From Gaiellasilicea sp963850995 (GTDB lineage: Bacteria > Actinomycetota > Thermoleophilia > Gaiellales > Gaiellaceae): DNA of 64,000 bases. The translations under genes were made by a program, and so were the position numbers. Below, piece after piece: positions 52,754-61,628 of the stretch (the first letter of the stretch is position 1; every line of letters starts with the position of its first letter). The notes beneath the pieces were generated by a model. That model made no database searches. It had not been told where the DNA came from and saw nothing but the letters and a program-made list of their open reading frames with translations. Where the stretch lies: assembly GCA_963850995.1 (NCBI GenBank), contig CAWKNQ010000022.1, positions 62,001-126,000 of the forward strand, given 5' to 3'.

Positions 52754-53872
52754 TCACGCGACGATGTAGACCGGCGTGCCGATGTCGACCTCGTTGAACA
52801 GCCACTCGACCTCGGGGATCCGCATCCGGATGCACCCGTGGGAGACCGAGTATCCGATCGAGGCGGGATCGGGCGTGCCGTGGATGCCGACGAGAGGCGC
52901 GGAGAGCCCCATCCAGCGCGTGCCGAGCGGGTTGCCGGGGCCTGGTGGGATCGGCTCGGCGTCCTTCGCCCAGTCGGAGGCCGGCGGATACCACCACGGA
53001 TTGCGCCACTTGACGACGACGTGGAAGTTGCCGAGCGGCGTGGGATACCTCGCCTCCCCGGTCGCGACGCCGAACGTGCGCTGCAGGTTCATCCCCTCCC
53101 ACAGACGGAGCTGGTTCGCGCTGCGATGGATCACGATCACGTGGCCGGCCGACGCGCGCGTCACGCGAGGCGCGACCTGCTCCAGCTTCAGCGGGATCGT
53201 GTCGCGGGCGTGCGTCTTCAAGTTGAGATAGAGCGCGCGCACGACCGGTGCCTGGAGCAGCCGCCTTCCGGCGCGCTCCTCGGTCACGTACGGCCTCGAG
53301 TTGCGGAACAGCTGCTGCGAGTCGACCGCGGCGCGGTCCCAGCGCAACGCGAGCTTCCCCACGTACCGCTCGATGTTCGACTTCGGGGCCTTGACCTTCA
53401 GGGGCACGTTCGCCCCGGGCCGGACGATCCGGGCCCGCTTGATCGCCTCGCCGACATACGCCGCGGCGCCGAGCTGCTTCGGCGTCGCGCGGAGCGTCAC
53501 CTTGCCCAGGCGCAGGAGCACCGGCCGCGCGAAGTACGCCTTCACCTCGGCCGTCGCAGCCGCGGGTGAGAGGCCGCCGACGAGCACTTCGCCGGCGACC
53601 GTGACGCCGGCCGCGATCGTGGATGGCCGCGGTGGAACCGGCGGCGCGACGGGGACCGTCGGCGGCGGCGTCGTCGGGACCGTCGTGGTCGGCGGAGGGG
53701 TCGTAGTCGTCGGCGGCGGTGTCGTCGTCGGCGGAGGCGCAGTCGTCGTCGGAACCGTCGTCGTCGTCCCCGTGTCGGCGACGGCCGACGGGGACGCGGC
53801 GAGCAGGACCGCGGAGAGCACTCCGGCGGCCGCGCACGCCACGAGCAGGGAAATTGTGAGTCCTCGTTTCAC
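52754..53872 (-). CDS. L,D-transpeptidase with Pro/Thr-rich linker
   Basis: 372 aa from GTG 53872. Signal/anchor KRGLTISLLVACAAAGVLSA, then a Pro/Thr-rich wall-spanning linker (about residues 36-80), a middle domain, and a C-terminal YkuD domain: HVIVIHRSANQLRLWEG, YPTPLGNFHVVVKWRNPWWY, VGIHGTPDPASIG and SVSHGCIRMRIPEVEWLF with the catalytic Cys. Forms 3-3 peptidoglycan cross-links. GTGA overlap with the GDPD gene upstream. Confidence 0.92.
   Translation of the reverse strand: MKRGLTISLLVACAAAGVLSAVLLAASPSAVADTGTTTTVPTTTAPPPTTTPPPTTTTPPPTTTVPTTPPPTVPVAPPVPPRPSTIAAGVTVAGEVLVGGLSPAAATAEVKAYFARPVLLRLGKVTLRATPKQLGAAAYVGEAIKRARIVRPGANVPLKVKAPKSNIERYVGKLALRWDRAAVDSQQLFRNSRPYVTEERAGRRLLQAPVVRALYLNLKTHARDTIPLKLEQVAPRVTRASAGHVIVIHRSANQLRLWEGMNLQRTFGVATGEARYPTPLGNFHVVVKWRNPWWYPPASDWAKDAEPIPPGPGNPLGTRWMGLSAPLVGIHGTPDPASIGYSVSHGCIRMRIPEVEWLFNEVDIGTPVYIVA
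53650..53775 (-). repeat. Low-complexity Thr/Pro-coding repeat
   Basis: Imperfect short repeats encode TTTTVPTTTAPPPTTTPPP and similar. Replication slippage or assembly collapse is expected here, so the linker length is uncertain. Confidence 0.8.
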
Positions 53873-54654
53873 GCGGGGAGTGTAGCCACCGTCCCGAACA
53901 GTCCTGGATCGTTCGTGATGATCGCATCGACCCCTGCCCGCTCGAGTCGTGCGAGCTCGACCGCGTCGTCGACCGTCCAGGCCCAAACGGCCACCCCCGC
54001 GCGATGCGCTCGCTCGACCGCCGCGGCGGACACGACCGCGTGCTGGAGCATCAACGCCGCCGCGCCCGCCCGCTCGATCAGCCCTGGGATCCGCGCCACC
54101 ATCGCCCGGCGGAGCGCCAGCGTGCCGACACGGATCGCCGGCCGCAACGCTCGCCTGCGCGAGACGCCGTACCGGTCCTCGGGGTAGGTGAACCCGATGC
54201 GGACGTGCGGCGCGGCGGCGCGCACGTCGGCCAGGCTCTCGTGGTGGAACGAGCTGACCACCGCACGCTCGGAGAGGCCGTGCCGCACGAGCGCGTGCGC
54301 AACCTCGTCCAGGCGGGTCGTCAGCTTCAGGTCGACATGGGCGGCCACCTGCTGCTCGGCGAGGAAGGCCAGAGCGTCGTCGAGCGTCGGAAGCTCCGGC
54401 GCGAGCTCCCGCAGCTCGGCCAGGGAGCGGTCGCGGACCGTACCGGTCGCCGCGCCGTGGCTGACCTCGGCGAGGTCGTTCGAGTGCGCGAGCACGAGCG
54501 GGCCGCCGACGAGGTCGAGCACGTCGAACTCGATCGCATCGACACCGAGCGCGAGCGCCGCCTCGAACGAGCGGAGCGTGTTCTCGGGCGCGAGCGCCGC
54601 CGCCCCGCGGTGGCCGACGCGGATCAACGGCCCGTCCTCGCGCAACAGCCTCAC
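53869..54654 (-). CDS. Glycerophosphodiester phosphodiesterase
   Basis: 261 aa. GDPD TIM barrel: IRVGHRGAAALAPENTLRSF (HRG and ENT), GVDAIEFDVLDLVGGPLVLA with ExD metal ligands, LVLAHSNDL (second His), HVDLKLTT and AVWAWTVDDAVELARLERAG. Hydrolyses glycerophosphodiesters to glycerol-3-phosphate and alcohol. No signal peptide. GTGA overlaps on both sides tie it into a long operon. Confidence 0.92.
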   Translation of the reverse strand: MRLLREDGPLIRVGHRGAAALAPENTLRSFEAALALGVDAIEFDVLDLVGGPLVLAHSNDLAEVSHGAATGTVRDRSLAELRELAPELPTLDDALAFLAEQQVAAHVDLKLTTRLDEVAHALVRHGLSERAVVSSFHHESLADVRAAAPHVRIGFTYPEDRYGVSRRRALRPAIRVGTLALRRAMVARIPGLIERAGAAALMLQHAVVSAAAVERAHRAGVAVWAWTVDDAVELARLERAGVDAIITNDPGLFGTVATLPA

Positions 54655-56255
54655 GGCGGCCCTCGCGCCCCTGGCCGGCGCCGCCTCGCGTCGCCCGCCA
54701 CCGGCTCTCCGAGCCCGTACCGCCGTACGTGCTCTGGCCGGACCGCGGGAGGGAAGTCCTCGTCGAGCTCGCCGCCCCGTGCTGCGTACTCGACGATCAT
54801 CCGGTCCGTCACCCACTCGACCGGGGCGCGGTCGTCCGTCCAGGGGCGGTCGGCCTTGTCGGTCACGTGCTGCACCTGGCGGACGAGGAGCTGCACGAGC
54901 GGACGCAGGTCCGGGTCGACCTCGTTCAGCTCGACGCGGACGATCGCGCTCGGCTCGTCGAACGCAAGCAGGATCTGGTTGAACTTGAGCGCCGGCCACA
55001 CCGAGACCGAGTCGAACTCGTGCGTGAGCGTGCCGGCGATCCCGTCGAGCAGGCTGTCGTTCTCCGGGACCGTGGCGACGTTGAGAGCCAGGATGCCGCC
55101 GGGCTCGAGCCGCTCGCGCGCCAGCCGGAAGAACTCACGCGTCGCCAGGTAGAAGGGCACGTAGGGCTGGTGGTAGGCGTCGACGACGATCAGGTCGTAA
55201 CGCTCGTCGGAACGCCGGAGGAAGGGCCGCGCGTCCGCGTCGTGCACGGTCAGCCGCGGATTGTCGTCCAACCCGAACCACTCTCGCCCGACGCGGCTGA
55301 CCGCCGGGTCGAGCTCGACCCCGTCGACGCGCGCGTCCGGGTAGTAGACGCCGAGCGCCCTCGCCGTCGTCCCGGCCGCGTTGCCGAGGATCGCGACCGA
55401 CCGGAGCGGGCGGTCGAGCAGCGGCGGCAGGGCCAGGAACGCGTCCCAGACGCCGCCGGTGAGCACGGTGTCCTCGCGCCAGACCGAGTGCACCGCCACA
55501 CCCTCGTTGAGATGCAGCAACCGCCGGCCGTCCGGCTTCTCGACCACCTGGATGAACTGGTAGAGCGAGTCCTCCTCGTGCAGCAGCCCCGGCTCGGCCT
55601 TGACCGCGCCGGGCGGCACTGCGAGAAGCGCCGCCAGAGCCGCCGCCAGGATCAGCGCACTGCGGCCGAGCAGGAACGAGGCCGAGAGGGCGAGGAGCGC
55701 CGCAGTCGCGAGCAGCGTCCTCTGCGTCCCCACGAGCGGGATCGCGATCAGCGCCGGCACGAACGTGCCGACCAGCGAGCCTGCAGTGGAGAGGGCGTAG
55801 AAGCGGCCGGCGACCGCACCGGAGGTGGCGACGTCCGTGATCCCGAGCCGGACCGCGAACGGCGACACCGTTCCGAGCGCGACGACGGCCGGCGCGAAGA
55901 GGAGCAGGACGGCGAAGAAGGAGCCAATCACGGCGCCGGCAGAGGCGTCGTCGAGGTTCCCGACCGCCGCGTCGAGGAAGGGCCTGGCGACGAAGGGCGT
56001 GATCGCGACCCAGACCGCCGCGCCAAGGACGATCAGGCCGAGCAGGCGGGGCTCGGGGCGCCGGTCGGCGATCCGCCCGCCGAGCCAGTAGCCGAGCGCG
56101 AGCCCGGCCAGCACGATCCCGATCAGGTTCGCCCAGACGATCGTCGACGAGCCGAAGTACGGCGCAAGCAGGCGCGAGGCCGCGATCTCGGTCGCGAGCG
56201 AGCCGATACCGGCGCCGAAGACGAGCGCCGCGAGTGACCGCTGCGAGACCCTCAC
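54651..56255 (-). CDS. Membrane-bound spermidine synthase-like protein
   Basis: 534 aa. N-terminal half has six or seven membrane helices (GIGSLATEIAASRLLAPYFG, IGIVLAGLALGYWLGGRIAD). C-terminal half is a spermidine synthase-like Rossmann domain: VAILGNAAGTTARALGVYYP, RVDGVELDPAVSRVGREWFG, DADARPFLRRSDERYDLIVV, DAYHQPYVPFYL. Such fused proteins are common in bacteria and many do not make polyamines, so the product is uncertain. Confidence 0.87.
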   Translation of the reverse strand: MRVSQRSLAALVFGAGIGSLATEIAASRLLAPYFGSSTIVWANLIGIVLAGLALGYWLGGRIADRRPEPRLLGLIVLGAAVWVAITPFVARPFLDAAVGNLDDASAGAVIGSFFAVLLLFAPAVVALGTVSPFAVRLGITDVATSGAVAGRFYALSTAGSLVGTFVPALIAIPLVGTQRTLLATAALLALSASFLLGRSALILAAALAALLAVPPGAVKAEPGLLHEEDSLYQFIQVVEKPDGRRLLHLNEGVAVHSVWREDTVLTGGVWDAFLALPPLLDRPLRSVAILGNAAGTTARALGVYYPDARVDGVELDPAVSRVGREWFGLDDNPRLTVHDADARPFLRRSDERYDLIVVDAYHQPYVPFYLATREFFRLARERLEPGGILALNVATVPENDSLLDGIAGTLTHEFDSVSVWPALKFNQILLAFDEPSAIVRVELNEVDPDLRPLVQLLVRQVQHVTDKADRPWTDDRAPVEWVTDRMIVEYAARGGELDEDFPPAVRPEHVRRYGLGEPVAGDARRRRPGARGPP

Positions 56256-58924
56256 CGCTGCGGCTCGGATCGCTTGATCACGACCACGGCGAAGTCGTCC
56301 TTGAGCTCGCCGTCCGTCCACCGGCGGCATGCCTCGAGTGACGCCTCGGCGATCGCCGGCGGCGGGAGCGAGCGGCTCTTCGCAAGCAATGCGTCGAGCC
56401 GGTCGACCCCGAACTGCTCCCCGGCGCGCCGTGCCTCGACGACCCCGTCCGTGTAGGCGACCACGATCGCCCCAGGCGGCAGGCCGGCGGTCACGGTCTC
56501 GTACTCCTGCGGGGCGTCGATCCCGAGCGCCAGGCCCCGCGCCGAGATCGCCTCGACGGTGCCGTCCGGGAGGACGAGCCGCGGCGGCGGGTGCCCGGCG
56601 CTCGCACACGCAACCTCGCCCCGGGCGGGGTCGAGCACGAGCTCGACCATCGTGATGAACCTGCCCGGCGCGATCTCGGACGAGACGACGTCGTTGGCGG
56701 CGGCCAGGAACGTGCCCGGAACGACGTGGTCACGCGCGAGCGAGCGGAACACGTACTTCGCCATCGCCATGTCGGCGGCGGCGTCGACGCCGTGGCCGGT
56801 CACGTCACCGAGGACGACTGCGAGCCTGCCGTCGTCGAGGGTCAGGTAGTCGTAGACGTCGCCGCCCACGTCCATCCGCGCAGCCGACTCGTAGACGTCG
56901 CCGAGCTCGAGCCCGGGCAGCTCCGGTGCCCGGCGCGGCAGGAGCGACCGCTGCATCGTGTCGGCGAACGCCTTCTGCTGGCCGTAGAGACGGGCGTTGT
57001 CGATCGCGAGCGCCGCTTGACCGGCGATCGCGAACGCCGTGTCCGCGATCTCGCCGCCGACCGGCCGGTCGGGGTGCAGCGAGACGATCGTCAGCGTCGC
57101 GAGCATCTCGTCGGGGGTGGTGATCGGGATGATCGCCGCGCTCGCTCCCTGGCGCAGGAACGGGGCGAGCAACCCCAGGGCGCCGCCGAGCTCCTCGGCT
57201 CGCTCTGCGTCGAGGAGCAGCGGCTCGCTCAGCTCGCGGAGCGCGAGCAGCTCGCGGCGGGGCAGCTGTTGCGGGCGGCCCAGCAGTGCGCGGGCCGCCT
57301 CGTCGACGTGCTCGTCGTTCACCACGACCGCCCGGGCAGTCAGCTCCAGCCCACGCTCGTCCGGTACGCGGACCACGGCGGCATCCACGCCGAGCAGGTT
57401 CACGATCGACGACGCGAGCACGTCGAGCGTGGTCTCGAGCGAGAGGCTGTGGGCGAAGGAGCGCGAGATCTCGTGCTGCGCATGCAGACGCTTCGTCTTC
57501 TCCTGCTCGGCGTCGAGCGCCGCCTTGCGCGCTCGATTACTGGCCGCGACCTCCTCGTGCAGCCGTGCGTTCTGAACCGCGACGGCGATCTGCGCGGCGA
57601 GCGCAGCGAGCAGGGCCGGCTCGCCGGGACCGAGGGGACGCGGCCCCGCCGGATAGATCGCAACGAGCCCGACCGGCTCGTCCGCGACGACGAGCGGGAC
57701 GGCAAGCGCAGTGTCGATGCCGGACTCGGCGGCCTGCGCCCGCACAGGCTCGAGTCGCTCGTCCGTGGCCACGTGCTCGACTTCGACCACGCTGCCTCCC
57801 TGGCGCGAGCCGAGTGCCGCGCCGAGCAGCGCCTCCGCGACCGCTTCGTGCGGGCCCTCGATCCCGCGGCTAGCGCCGACGACGATCCGCCCGTCGTCGC
57901 GCAGGTAGACGGCGACGCGGTCGACATCCAGGATCTCCGCGACCCCGTCGACGGCGGTCTCGAGCGTGTGCGCGAGCGAGAGGCGGGAGATGGCCTCACC
58001 GATCACGCCGAGCAGGGCGCGGCTGCGCTCCAGCTCACCCCCGGCCTCCTGGGCGAGCCGGGAAGCCCGCAGGGCGTGCGCAGCGCGGACCGCGAAGCTC
58101 GCGAGGCGCTCGAGGCCGGCCTGATCCAGCGCCCGGCCCGGGCCGAAGCGGAGCTGCACCACGCCGAGCGCCGGCCGGCCCAGCTGCACGGTCACCGTTT
58201 CCCCGGCCCGGCGGTCGCCGTGGACAGCGACCGCCCGCGGCTCGTCGAGGATCGCCCGGGCGGCGCGCTCCAACGGCTCGTCGGGCTCGATCGGACCGTG
58301 CGCGCCGTCGAGCACGAGGTTGCCGTCGTGCAGGCGCCAGACGAGGGCGCTCTCCGCTCCGGATGCGGCGACGGCGAGGCGCGCGACGCGAGCGGACGCG
58401 CGCTCGTCGTCGACGGCCGCGGCGAGCGCGTCGCCGACGAGGTCGAGCGGCGCAGCGCTCTCGACGGCCGCGCCCGCGCGACCGTCGCAGAGCCGGGTTG
58501 CGAGACCCGCCAAGTCGGCCGCGAGCACGGCGATCTGGGTCGCCTCGCGCTCGAAAGGCGGCCCGTCCCGGACGATCGCGAGCAGCCCACCTCCGTCGGC
58601 GGTGTCGATCTGGAGGGAAAGGCACTCGGGCTCGCCCTCGACGCGAGCGCGCAGAAGCTCCCGCGCGCTCTGCGCCGAGCCCTCGCGCGCGCCCTCCAGC
58701 TCGGCCACACGTGCGCCGGACGTGGCCTGCACCGCACGGGCGACGAGCGTGCCGTCGCGGTCCGGCAGCCAGACTGCCGCGAGGTCGGCCCCCGCCGCGC
58801 GCGCGGCCGCGTCGGCAAGCTCGGCGAGAATCGGATCCAGGGAAGCGCCGACGGCGAGCGAGCGGCCCGCCCGCGACAGGGCTGCGAGCGCCTCCGACAC
58901 GTCGGCACGGTTGTCGACGGCCAT
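56252..58924 (-). CDS. GAF-domain PP2C-type (SpoIIE/RsbU) serine phosphatase
   Basis: 890 aa. Three or four GAF-like sensor domains (about residues 20-650), then a PP2C_SIG phosphatase: MQRSLLPRRAPELPGLELGD, RMDVGGDVYDYLTLDDGRLA, VVLGDVTGHGVDAAADMAMA and YTDGVVEARRAGEQFGVDRL; Asp residues bind Mn/Mg. RsbU-type enzymes dephosphorylate anti-sigma antagonists and activate alternative sigma factors. Anti-sigma partners are not in the window. First gene of the operon running to the Ccm genes; ATG fixed by a TAGGTT element. Confidence 0.9.
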   Translation of the reverse strand: MAVDNRADVSEALAALSRAGRSLAVGASLDPILAELADAAARAAGADLAAVWLPDRDGTLVARAVQATSGARVAELEGAREGSAQSARELLRARVEGEPECLSLQIDTADGGGLLAIVRDGPPFEREATQIAVLAADLAGLATRLCDGRAGAAVESAAPLDLVGDALAAAVDDERASARVARLAVAASGAESALVWRLHDGNLVLDGAHGPIEPDEPLERAARAILDEPRAVAVHGDRRAGETVTVQLGRPALGVVQLRFGPGRALDQAGLERLASFAVRAAHALRASRLAQEAGGELERSRALLGVIGEAISRLSLAHTLETAVDGVAEILDVDRVAVYLRDDGRIVVGASRGIEGPHEAVAEALLGAALGSRQGGSVVEVEHVATDERLEPVRAQAAESGIDTALAVPLVVADEPVGLVAIYPAGPRPLGPGEPALLAALAAQIAVAVQNARLHEEVAASNRARKAALDAEQEKTKRLHAQHEISRSFAHSLSLETTLDVLASSIVNLLGVDAAVVRVPDERGLELTARAVVVNDEHVDEAARALLGRPQQLPRRELLALRELSEPLLLDAERAEELGGALGLLAPFLRQGASAAIIPITTPDEMLATLTIVSLHPDRPVGGEIADTAFAIAGQAALAIDNARLYGQQKAFADTMQRSLLPRRAPELPGLELGDVYESAARMDVGGDVYDYLTLDDGRLAVVLGDVTGHGVDAAADMAMAKYVFRSLARDHVVPGTFLAAANDVVSSEIAPGRFITMVELVLDPARGEVACASAGHPPPRLVLPDGTVEAISARGLALGIDAPQEYETVTAGLPPGAIVVAYTDGVVEARRAGEQFGVDRLDALLAKSRSLPPPAIAEASLEACRRWTDGELKDDFAVVVIKRSEPQR

Positions 58925-58930
58925 CGATCG

Positions 58931-58936
58931 AACCTA
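58931..58936 (-). promoter_or_regulatory. Leaderless-type -10 element (TAGGTT) of the GAF-PP2C gene
   Basis: Minus-strand TAGGTT, then CGATCG, then ATG at 58924. It overlaps the stop of the small membrane gene. Confidence 0.5.
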
Positions 58937-59170
58937 GAGCCCGAAGAGCCGCTCGACCTCGCGCCAGATCGTCAGCGTCAGGAGCACGCTGACGGCGATC
59001 AGGGCCAGCAGCACGAGCCAGAACCGCAGCGCGGCGCGCCGGCGCGCGCGGGAGCGCTCGACTCGCGCTCGGCGCCGGGCCCGCTCCTGCAGGTAGGCGC
59101 GGTCGATCGCCACTGGATCGAACGGGGGCGCGTCGTCGCCTGCCGGGGAGCGCGTTGCAGGCTCGGCCAT
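58934..59170 (-). CDS. Small single-pass membrane protein
   Basis: 78 aa. Cytosolic basic region (RARRRARVERSRARRRAALR) then one C-terminal helix (FWLVLLALIAVSVLLTLTIW). No family recognised. Divergent from the plus-strand membrane protein with a 72-base gap. Confidence 0.65.
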   Translation of the reverse strand: MAEPATRSPAGDDAPPFDPVAIDRAYLQERARRRARVERSRARRRAALRFWLVLLALIAVSVLLTLTIWREVERLFGL

Positions 59171-59229
59171 GCGGGAAAGTGTAGTCCTCCGCCGGTCGCT
59201 TCAGCATGACCTCCGGCCGCCGTTTGCCC

Positions 59230-59235
59230 CATACT
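59230..59235 (+). promoter_or_regulatory. Leaderless-type -10 element (CATACT) of a membrane protein gene
   Basis: CATACT, then TCGCTCC, then GTG at 59243. It deviates at the first base from TAnnnT but keeps the spacing. Confidence 0.4.
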
Positions 59236-59242
59236 TCGCTCC

Positions 59243-59722
59243 GTGGAAGCGCCGGAGCCGAGCACCGAGACGGGGTACGAGCCTGCCGGGGAGCCCCGCA
59301 CCGTCCTGCGCCGCGGCGGTCAGTCCTTCTGGGGAATCGGCGAGCGCGCCACGTGGGTTGCAGGCCTCGTGCTCGCCGTCTCCGCGCTGACGGGCTGGTA
59401 TTCGGGCTCGGGCGAGGGGGTCACCGTCAGCGTGATCGGCTGGAACACCGGGGTGCTCGGCAAGCTCGTCCTCTTCATCGGCCTCGCCGCGATCCTCGTC
59501 GTCGCACTTCGCCAGTGGGGGCTCGAGTTGCCGGCCGCCGTGCCGGAGAGCCTGCTCGTGGTCGCGCTCGGAGCGCTCTCGACGATCTTCGTCCTCGTGC
59601 GGACGATCTCGATCCCGGACGAGTTCTTCTTCGCCGGGCGCGGGATCGGGCTCTGGGTCAGCCTTGCCGCATCCCTGGCGCTGATCGCCGCAGGACTGCT
59701 TCAAGCGTCCGAAGAGCTATAG
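59243..59722 (+). CDS. Four-helix membrane protein of unknown function
   Basis: 159 aa. Helices: ATWVAGLVLAVSALTGWY, LGKLVLFIGLAAILVVALRQ, SLLVVALGALSTIFVLVRTI and GIGLWVSLAASLALIAAGLL. Resembles small membrane proteins with no assigned role. Its 3' end overlaps the truncated PAP2-like gene tail to tail by about 65 bases. Confidence 0.75.
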   Translation: MEAPEPSTETGYEPAGEPRTVLRRGGQSFWGIGERATWVAGLVLAVSALTGWYSGSGEGVTVSVIGWNTGVLGKLVLFIGLAAILVVALRQWGLELPAAVPESLLVVALGALSTIFVLVRTISIPDEFFFAGRGIGLWVSLAASLALIAAGLLQASEEL

Positions 59723-59909
59723 CGATCGCGACGCCGAGCACGGCCCACAACCACGGCCGGCTCCGCGTGAAGCCCGAGATTGCGAGCGCGATCGCGAGCC
59801 AGACGAACCCGAAGGAGCCCGCGTACGACAGCGCCTCGAAGACCGGGTCGAGCACCGCGACCCTGTGGTCGACGACCCAGCTCTGGACGGATCGATCGAG
59901 CTCGCCCAG
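59658..59909 (-). pseudogene. Truncated PAP2-like membrane protein
   Basis: 83 aa if started at CTG 59909. LGELDRSVQSWVVDHRVAVL then DPVFEALSYAGSFGFVWLAI match the N-terminal part of PAP2 phosphatases (start pattern LDxxxQxWVxxHR). The catalytic motifs (KxxxxxxRP, PSGH, SRxxxxxH) are missing: it ends LRRSAPGMRQG. Likely a remnant, or a small protein derived from one. Confidence 0.5.
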
Positions 59910-59912
59910 CGG

Positions 59913-60524
59913 CTAGATCGGCAACTGCTGCTTCGTCGAGTCGATCAGCGAGCGGGGATCGAAGGGCTTGCCGATGAAGCCCTGCACGCCGCGCGACGTC
60001 GCGTCCCCGGCCGAGCCTTCGTCGACCTGGCCCGAGAACATGATCACCGGAATCGCCCCGACGCCCGTGTGCTCCTGGATCCGGCGCAGCGTCTCCCAGC
60101 CGTCGACCTGGGGCATCATCACGTCGAGCAGGATCAGATCGGGCGACTCCTCGCCGAGCGCGTTGAGCGCCTCCTCGCCGCTGCCGGCCTCGCGGACGAC
60201 GTAGCCCTCCGCCTCGAGGTTCACCCGCACGTACTCGCGGAGCCGCTCGTCGTCGTCGACGACCAGGACGAGCGGGCCGCTACCCGCCGCGCCGGCGCTG
60301 CCGACGACGCTCGCCGGACCGGAGCGGTCGAGGAAACGGTCGAGGTCGGAGCGGCGGTACCGGCGATGACCGCCGGGGGTGTAGAAGGCCGACACGCGGC
60401 CGAGGTCGGACCACTTTCGCATGGTGCTCTGCGCCACGCCGATGTACTTCGCCGCCTGTCCGAGCGTGAGCCATTCGGGCTGGGCCGAGGCCACACGCCT
60501 GTCGCCCTCAAAAGCCATGCGCAT
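59913..60524 (-). CDS. MerR/excisionase-type HTH fused to a receiver domain
   Basis: 203 aa. N-terminal HTH: EWLTLGQAAKYIGVAQSTMR, WSDLGRVSAFYTPGGHRRYR. C-terminal receiver: VVDDDERLREYVRVNLEAEG, DLILLDVMMPQVDGWETLRR (phospho-Asp), VIMFSGQVDEG and FIGKPFDPRSLI (Lys). The DNA-binding domain precedes the receiver, the reverse of most response regulators. ATG 60524 is preferred over the TTG at 60536 because an AGGT sits right before it. No kinase adjacent. Confidence 0.85.
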   Translation of the reverse strand: MRMAFEGDRRVASAQPEWLTLGQAAKYIGVAQSTMRKWSDLGRVSAFYTPGGHRRYRRSDLDRFLDRSGPASVVGSAGAAGSGPLVLVVDDDERLREYVRVNLEAEGYVVREAGSGEEALNALGEESPDLILLDVMMPQVDGWETLRRIQEHTGVGAIPVIMFSGQVDEGSAGDATSRGVQGFIGKPFDPRSLIDSTKQQLPI

Positions 60525-60526
60525 GA

Positions 60527-60550
60527 ACCTACCCAAACCTGCACGTACCT
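60527..60550 (-). promoter_or_regulatory. Three AGGT direct repeats at exactly 10-bp spacing
   Basis: On the minus strand AGGT occurs at 60550-60547, 60540-60537 and 60530-60527, one per helical turn, just upstream of the HTH-receiver start. May be an autoregulatory binding site; the last copy could serve as ribosome binding site. Confidence 0.4.
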
Positions 60551-60566
60551 GAAACCAGAACCGTCC

Positions 60567-60800
60567 TTATTCTCCTAGGGGCGTCGTGACGGTCACCGTC
60601 ACGGTGCGCGCTGCGGGCGGCAGCGGGCGGGGCTCGAGCGTGCGCACGTTCGTCTGCGTGCCGCCGGGCGACGGGCCGTCCTCGAGCGCCCGGCCGAGCG
60701 AGACCCCAAGCAGGAGCGCGAGCACGAGCCCGGCGACGACGAGTGCCGGACGTAGCCACGGGTTGCGCCGGGGCCGTCGCGCCGGCCGCTCGACCGTCAT
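60567..60800 (-). CDS. Small single-pass membrane protein
   Basis: 77 aa. Basic N-terminus (RPARRPRRNPWLRPA), one helix (LVVAGLVLALLLGVSLGRAL), and an external Pro/Thr tail (PAARTVTVTVTTPLGE). ATGA overlap with the upstream gene. Unknown role. Confidence 0.7.
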   Translation of the reverse strand: MTVERPARRPRRNPWLRPALVVAGLVLALLLGVSLGRALEDGPSPGGTQTNVRTLEPRPLPPAARTVTVTVTTPLGE

Positions 60801-61120
60801 GGCTGGTAGTCCTGGGCGCCGAGCGCGTAGAGGTGGAACGCGGCCGCCTCGACGACCGAGTGCGTCCGCGGCCAGCCCGGCGACGGCGCCCGCTCTGCCA
60901 CCGCGTCCCGGCTCCACTGATCGGCGGCCGCGTACGTCCCCGTGAGCTCGCGGAGCGTGAACGTGCCGCCCAGGCGGCGCCGCAGCTCCGCGAGGACGGC
61001 TTCGACCTGCGCGTGCAGGCGCTCGCCCGCGCCTGCCTCGCGCGCCTGCTCGAGCAGACGGCGATAGCCCTCCTCCCAGTCCCGCCGCGCGCTCTCGACC
61101 TCGGCGTCCGAAATCTGCAC
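60797..61120 (-). CDS. Conserved hypothetical helical protein
   Basis: 107 aa from GTG. Helical (SARRDWEEGYRRLLEQAREA), then LAELRRRLGGTFTLRELTGT and VEAAAFHLYALGAQDYQP. I believe similar proteins occur beside DUF501 and FtsB genes in actinobacteria, but no function is known. Confidence 0.75.
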   Translation of the reverse strand: MQISDAEVESARRDWEEGYRRLLEQAREAGAGERLHAQVEAVLAELRRRLGGTFTLRELTGTYAAADQWSRDAVAERAPSPGWPRTHSVVEAAAFHLYALGAQDYQP

Positions 61121-61127
61121 GGCGCCG

Positions 61128-61133
61128 ATCCTA
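61128..61133 (-). promoter_or_regulatory. Leaderless-type -10 element (TAGGAT)
   Basis: Minus-strand TAGGAT, then CGGCGCC, then GTG at 61120; overlaps the DUF501 stop codon. Confidence 0.5.
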
Positions 61134-61628
61134 GAGGGCTGTGCAGCAGTGTCGCGGGGGCCAGAGCGGGTCGAGCTCGGCGAGCACCTGTTCGCCCAGG
61201 CGGTAGCCCGGGCGGGCGAGCGCGTAGGCGGCGTGCGCGTGCAGGCATTTGAGCCGGCGCGGGTTGGCGCTGCCGCCGATGCCGAGCCCGAGCGAGGAGC
61301 CTTCGTCGCGCCCGGTCTTGCCGGCGGCGAGCTCGCTGCGGATCCGCCGCTGCTCCTCGGTCGCGCGCTCGAGGTCCGCGGCGAGGTCGGCGTCGCGCTC
61401 GACCTCGGCGCTCCACCGCTCTACCCCACCCGCGGCCTCGAGCCGGGAGACCGCCGCGACGAGCTGCGGGCAGGTGAGGTAGTAGGTCGTCGGGAACGGG
61501 TCGCCCGCGTCGTCGTAGGGGGCTTGCTCGGTCACCGCGGGCGCCCCGAACGGGCAACGGGCGGCTACGCGGAGGAACGCCCGCGGCCGCCGGCCGAGCT
61601 GGCGCTCGACGAGCGCGCGATCATCCAT
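61131..61628 (-). CDS. DUF501 family protein
   Basis: 165 aa. Diagnostic motifs: VERQLGRRPRAFLRVAARCP, PFPTTYYLTCPQLVAAVSRL and NPRRLKCLHAHAAYALARPG with His and Cys residues that could bind metal. Conserved in actinobacteria next to the FtsB-like gene and enolase; function unknown. Overlaps the FtsB gene end by 8 bases. Confidence 0.93.
   Translation of the reverse strand: MDDRALVERQLGRRPRAFLRVAARCPFGAPAVTEQAPYDDAGDPFPTTYYLTCPQLVAAVSRLEAAGGVERWSAEVERDADLAADLERATEEQRRIRSELAAGKTGRDEGSSLGLGIGGSANPRRLKCLHAHAAYALARPGYRLGEQVLAELDPLWPPRHCCTAL

Noticed and set aside
53650..53775. Repeat array that could look like CRISPR
   Set aside because: The repeats are short, unspaced and encode the Thr/Pro linker of an L,D-transpeptidase.
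56591..59209. 872-residue open frame on the plus strand
   Set aside because: Antisense to the GAF-PP2C gene, with no motif or signal.
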